Source of the DNA: CALBPI01 sp039821605
GTDB lineage: Bacteria > Pseudomonadota > Gammaproteobacteria > Steroidobacterales > Woeseiaceae
Reading direction: 5' to 3'
Length of the DNA: 64,000 nt
Assembly: GCA_039821605.1 (NCBI GenBank)
Contig: JBCBNV010000001.1
Span: 434,001 to 498,000 of the forward strand
This document shows positions 61,941 through 64,000 of the stretch, piece by piece (the stretch's first letter is position 1; each line of letters opens with the position of its first letter). Position numbers and translations under genes: made by a program. The notes beneath the pieces were generated by a model. The model did not search any database and was not told where the DNA came from. It worked only from the letters and a program-made list of their open reading frames with translations.

Positions 61941-63062
61941 ATGCACGGCAACGACAACGACATCGATTTTGCTGAGCTGCGCGCCTTGCGCGAGCGTCTT
62001 GACGGCGTCGACCGCGCCCTCGTGGAAACCATCGCAGAACGCCAGAAGCTCGTCGCTGATATCGGCGCTCTGAAGTCTGCGCGCGGGCACCAGACGCGGG
62101 ATTTTCGCCGCGAGCGAGCGGTGCTCGAGCGGGTCAGCGCCACGGCGGAGGCCGCCGGTCTCGATGCGGGGCTGGCGACCGATGTGCTGGCACTGTTGAT
62201 CCGCGCATCGCTGCAACACCAGGAGAAGGCGCGCGTTCGGGCCGAAGGCACCGGCGGCGGGCAGAGTGTGCTCATTGTCGGTGGGGCAGGTCGTATGGGG
62301 CGATGGTTCCGCGAGTTTTTTCACTCGCAGGGCTTCCAGACGGCCGTGGCTGACCCTGCCGCCGACCCCGAGGCACCCGCAAACTATCCCGATCTAGCCA
62401 GCGCGGGTGTCGACTACGACATCATCGTCGTGGCCACGACACTGGCGCGCAGCGCGGATGTACTCGACGCACTGGTTGAATTGGCGCCACGCGGCCTGAT
62501 CTTTGATGTCGGCTCGCTCAAGTCGCCGCTGCGCGAACCACTCGAACGGCTGGCGCAGGCGGGTCTCCGCGTCACGTCGGTGCACCCCATGTTCGGCCCC
62601 GATACGCAGCTGCTTGCCGGCAAGCACGTCATTTTCGTGGACGTGGGGCATGCCGAGGCGAAGGCGGCCGCGCGCGACCTGTTCGCCTCGACCATGGCGA
62701 GCTGCGTCGATATGGACCTGGACCAGCACGACCGCGTCATCGCCGATGTGCTGGGCCTGTCGCACGCAACGGGCATCGCGTTCGCCGATGCGCTCGCGTC
62801 GAGTGCGTCGGTGCCCCACGGTGTGACGCAAATGACGAGTCCGACGTTTGATGCCCAGCTCGAGACGGCGAGCAAGGTCCTGCACGAGAGCCCTGAGCTC
62901 TACTACGAGATTCAGAAACTCAACGATTACGGTCTCGACGCCCTGGAGCGACTTGCGACCTCGGTCAATCGCCTGCGCGACGCCGTGCGCGACGGCAAGC
63001 ACGACACCTTCATCGACATCATGCGCGATGGGCGTCGTTTCATAGACGAAGACATCGGTTGA
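61941..63062 (+). CDS. tyrA: Bifunctional chorismate mutase / prephenate dehydrogenase
   Basis: Tyrosine pathway enzyme, 373 residues. The AroQ-type chorismate mutase helix bundle is at 9-95 (LRERLDGVDRALVETIAERQ, KLVADIG). The prephenate dehydrogenase starts at about 108 with IVGGAGRMGRWF, followed by FDVGSLKSP, SVHPMFGP and LSHATGIAF. It matches enterobacterial T-proteins in order and length. The start ATG has no strong ribosome site but lies close to an extended -10. A cytoplasmic core gene, unrelated to the polysaccharide locus; a boundary marker. Confidence 0.96.
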   Translation: MHGNDNDIDFAELRALRERLDGVDRALVETIAERQKLVADIGALKSARGHQTRDFRRERAVLERVSATAEAAGLDAGLATDVLALLIRASLQHQEKARVRAEGTGGGQSVLIVGGAGRMGRWFREFFHSQGFQTAVADPAADPEAPANYPDLASAGVDYDIIVVATTLARSADVLDALVELAPRGLIFDVGSLKSPLREPLERLAQAGLRVTSVHPMFGPDTQLLAGKHVIFVDVGHAEAKAAARDLFASTMASCVDMDLDQHDRVIADVLGLSHATGIAFADALASSASVPHGVTQMTSPTFDAQLETASKVLHESPELYYEIQKLNDYGLDALERLATSVNRLRDAVRDGKHDTFIDIMRDGRRFIDEDIG

Positions 63063-63102
63063 CGGCCCAGGCCGCGGCCCACTCACAGCGACGGAGCACA
63101 AC

Positions 63103-64000
63103 GTGAGCGTTCGAACCCGGTTCGCGCCCAGTCCCACGGGCGTCCTGCACATTGGCGGTGTCCGCACCGCGTTGTTTTGCTACCTGTACGCAAAGCGCCA
63201 TGGCGGCCAGTTCGTCCTGCGCATCGAGGACACGGACCGCGAGCGTTCCACGCAGGAATCCGTGGACGCCATCCTTGAGGGCATGAGCTGGCTCGGGCTC
63301 GAGGCCGACGAGGGGCCGTTTTTCCAGACCCAGCGCTTCGATCGTTACAAGGAAGTGCTCGACGACTGGCTCGAAAAGGGCCACGCCTACTACTGCTACT
63401 GCACGCGCGAGGAGCTCGATGAGCTGCGCGAGGCGCAGCGTGCCGCGGGCCTCAAGCCGCGCTACGATGGCCGCTGGCGTGACCGCACCGGGCCGCGCGA
63501 AGGCGTGGACCCCGTGATCCGGTTCCGCAATCCACTCGAGGGCGAGGTCGTGATTGACGACGCGGTGCGGGGGCTCGTCAGCGTTGCCAACGCCGAGCTC
63601 GATGACCTCATCATCGCGCGCTCGGACGGTACGCCGACCTACAACTTCACAGTGGTTGTCGACGACGCGGACATGGGCATCACACACGTGATCCGCGGTG
63701 ACGACCATCTGAGCAATACGCCGCGTCAGATCAACATGCTGCGCGCGCTTGGCGCGACGCCACCGCGTTACGCGCATGTCCCCATGATTCTGGGCGCCGA
63801 CGGCGCGCGACTCTCGAAGCGCCATGGTGCCGTGAACGTGATCGACTACCGCGAACGCGGTTACCTGCCCGAGGCGCTGCTCAACTATCTCGTCCGACTT
63901 GGCTGGTCGCACGGCGACCAGGAGATGTTCTCCATGGACGAGATGATCGCGCTGTTCGATCTCGATGACGTGAATGCCGCAGCTTCCACGTTTAACCCCG
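63103..64000 (+). CDS. gltX: Glutamyl-tRNA synthetase, 3'-truncated by window edge
   Basis: Charges tRNA-Glu with glutamate. 299 residues are visible and the frame runs off the end. The class I signature is HIGG (16-19) in place of HIGH, followed by RIEDTDRERS (about 41-50), and the KMSKS equivalent is LSKRHG (about 237). GTG start at 63103 with GGAG at 63093-63096; it follows tyrA by 40 bases. Confidence 0.97.
   Translation, partial: MSVRTRFAPSPTGVLHIGGVRTALFCYLYAKRHGGQFVLRIEDTDRERSTQESVDAILEGMSWLGLEADEGPFFQTQRFDRYKEVLDDWLEKGHAYYCYCTREELDELREAQRAAGLKPRYDGRWRDRTGPREGVDPVIRFRNPLEGEVVIDDAVRGLVSVANAELDDLIIARSDGTPTYNFTVVVDDADMGITHVIRGDDHLSNTPRQINMLRALGATPPRYAHVPMILGADGARLSKRHGAVNVIDYRERGYLPEALLNYLVRLGWSHGDQEMFSMDEMIALFDLDDVNAAASTFNP

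Overview
The window is GC-rich chromosomal DNA from a free-living, probably aquatic gammaproteobacterium. The case rests on a fused chorismate mutase/prephenate dehydrogenase next to gltX and on a complete exosortase A (XrtA/EpsH) exopolysaccharide locus. Family names were assigned by reading the proteins; no database search was run. No phage, insertion sequence or CRISPR was seen.

Layout. (1) 1-9566, + strand: a truncated glycosyltransferase, then gmd-fcl (GDP-fucose), a GT2, a WecA-like initiating transferase, ugd (UDP-glucuronate) and manC/manB (GDP-mannose). (2) 9761-33788, almost all + strand: the XrtA core. It holds the EpsB-like initiating transferase, the sensor kinase prsK, an inverted wecB, an aberrant tRNA-Val-like gene, prsT, the export lipoprotein, chain-length protein, tyrosine kinase, outer-membrane barrel, DUF3473 deacetylase, FemAB protein, three GT4 enzymes, the exosortase fused to EpsI, an asparagine-synthase-like amidotransferase, an O-antigen-ligase-like protein and a second deacetylase. 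Most of these genes overlap by 1-8 bases and are probably translationally coupled. (3) 33785-39478, - strand: a second amidotransferase, a GT4, two odd alpha/beta hydrolases, an acyl carrier protein and a TPR protein. (4) 39479-46998: a 709-base control region with a CRP-like palindrome, a sigma54-like promoter and a clear c-di-GMP-I (GEMM) riboswitch, followed by a 1576-residue secreted protein that looks like two exported proteins fused end to end, and a beta-helix lipoprotein carrying the same Ig-like repeats. (5) 47001-51449, - strand: GNAT, PLP decarboxylase, acyl-CoA ligase and methyltransferase, which belong functionally with the acyl carrier protein in block 3. (6) 51550-58585, - strand: a nucleotide-sugar branch (PIG-L deacetylase, Gfo/Idh oxidoreductase, RfbC-like epimerase, SDR, glucose-1-phosphate cytidylyltransferase), a GT2 and a Wzx-type flippase. 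(7) 58750-64000, + strand: an FAD oxidoreductase with a pyruvyl transferase, a small outer-membrane protein, tyrA and the start of gltX.

Together blocks 1, 2 and 6 supply GDP-mannose, GDP-fucose, UDP-glucuronate, probably UDP-ManNAc and a CDP-glucose-derived sugar, build them on undecaprenyl phosphate, flip and polymerise the repeat unit and export it. Blocks 3 and 5 look like a carrier-protein-based amino-acyl decoration of the polymer. The exosortase sorts PEP-CTERM proteins encoded elsewhere; none is seen here.

The most notable observations are the layered c-di-GMP/CRP/sigma54 control of the secreted-protein cassette, the internal sorting signal in the giant protein, an apparent CRP-like regulon of three sites, a PrsK kinase without its PrsR partner, and a CDP-sugar branch that lacks the usual dehydratase.
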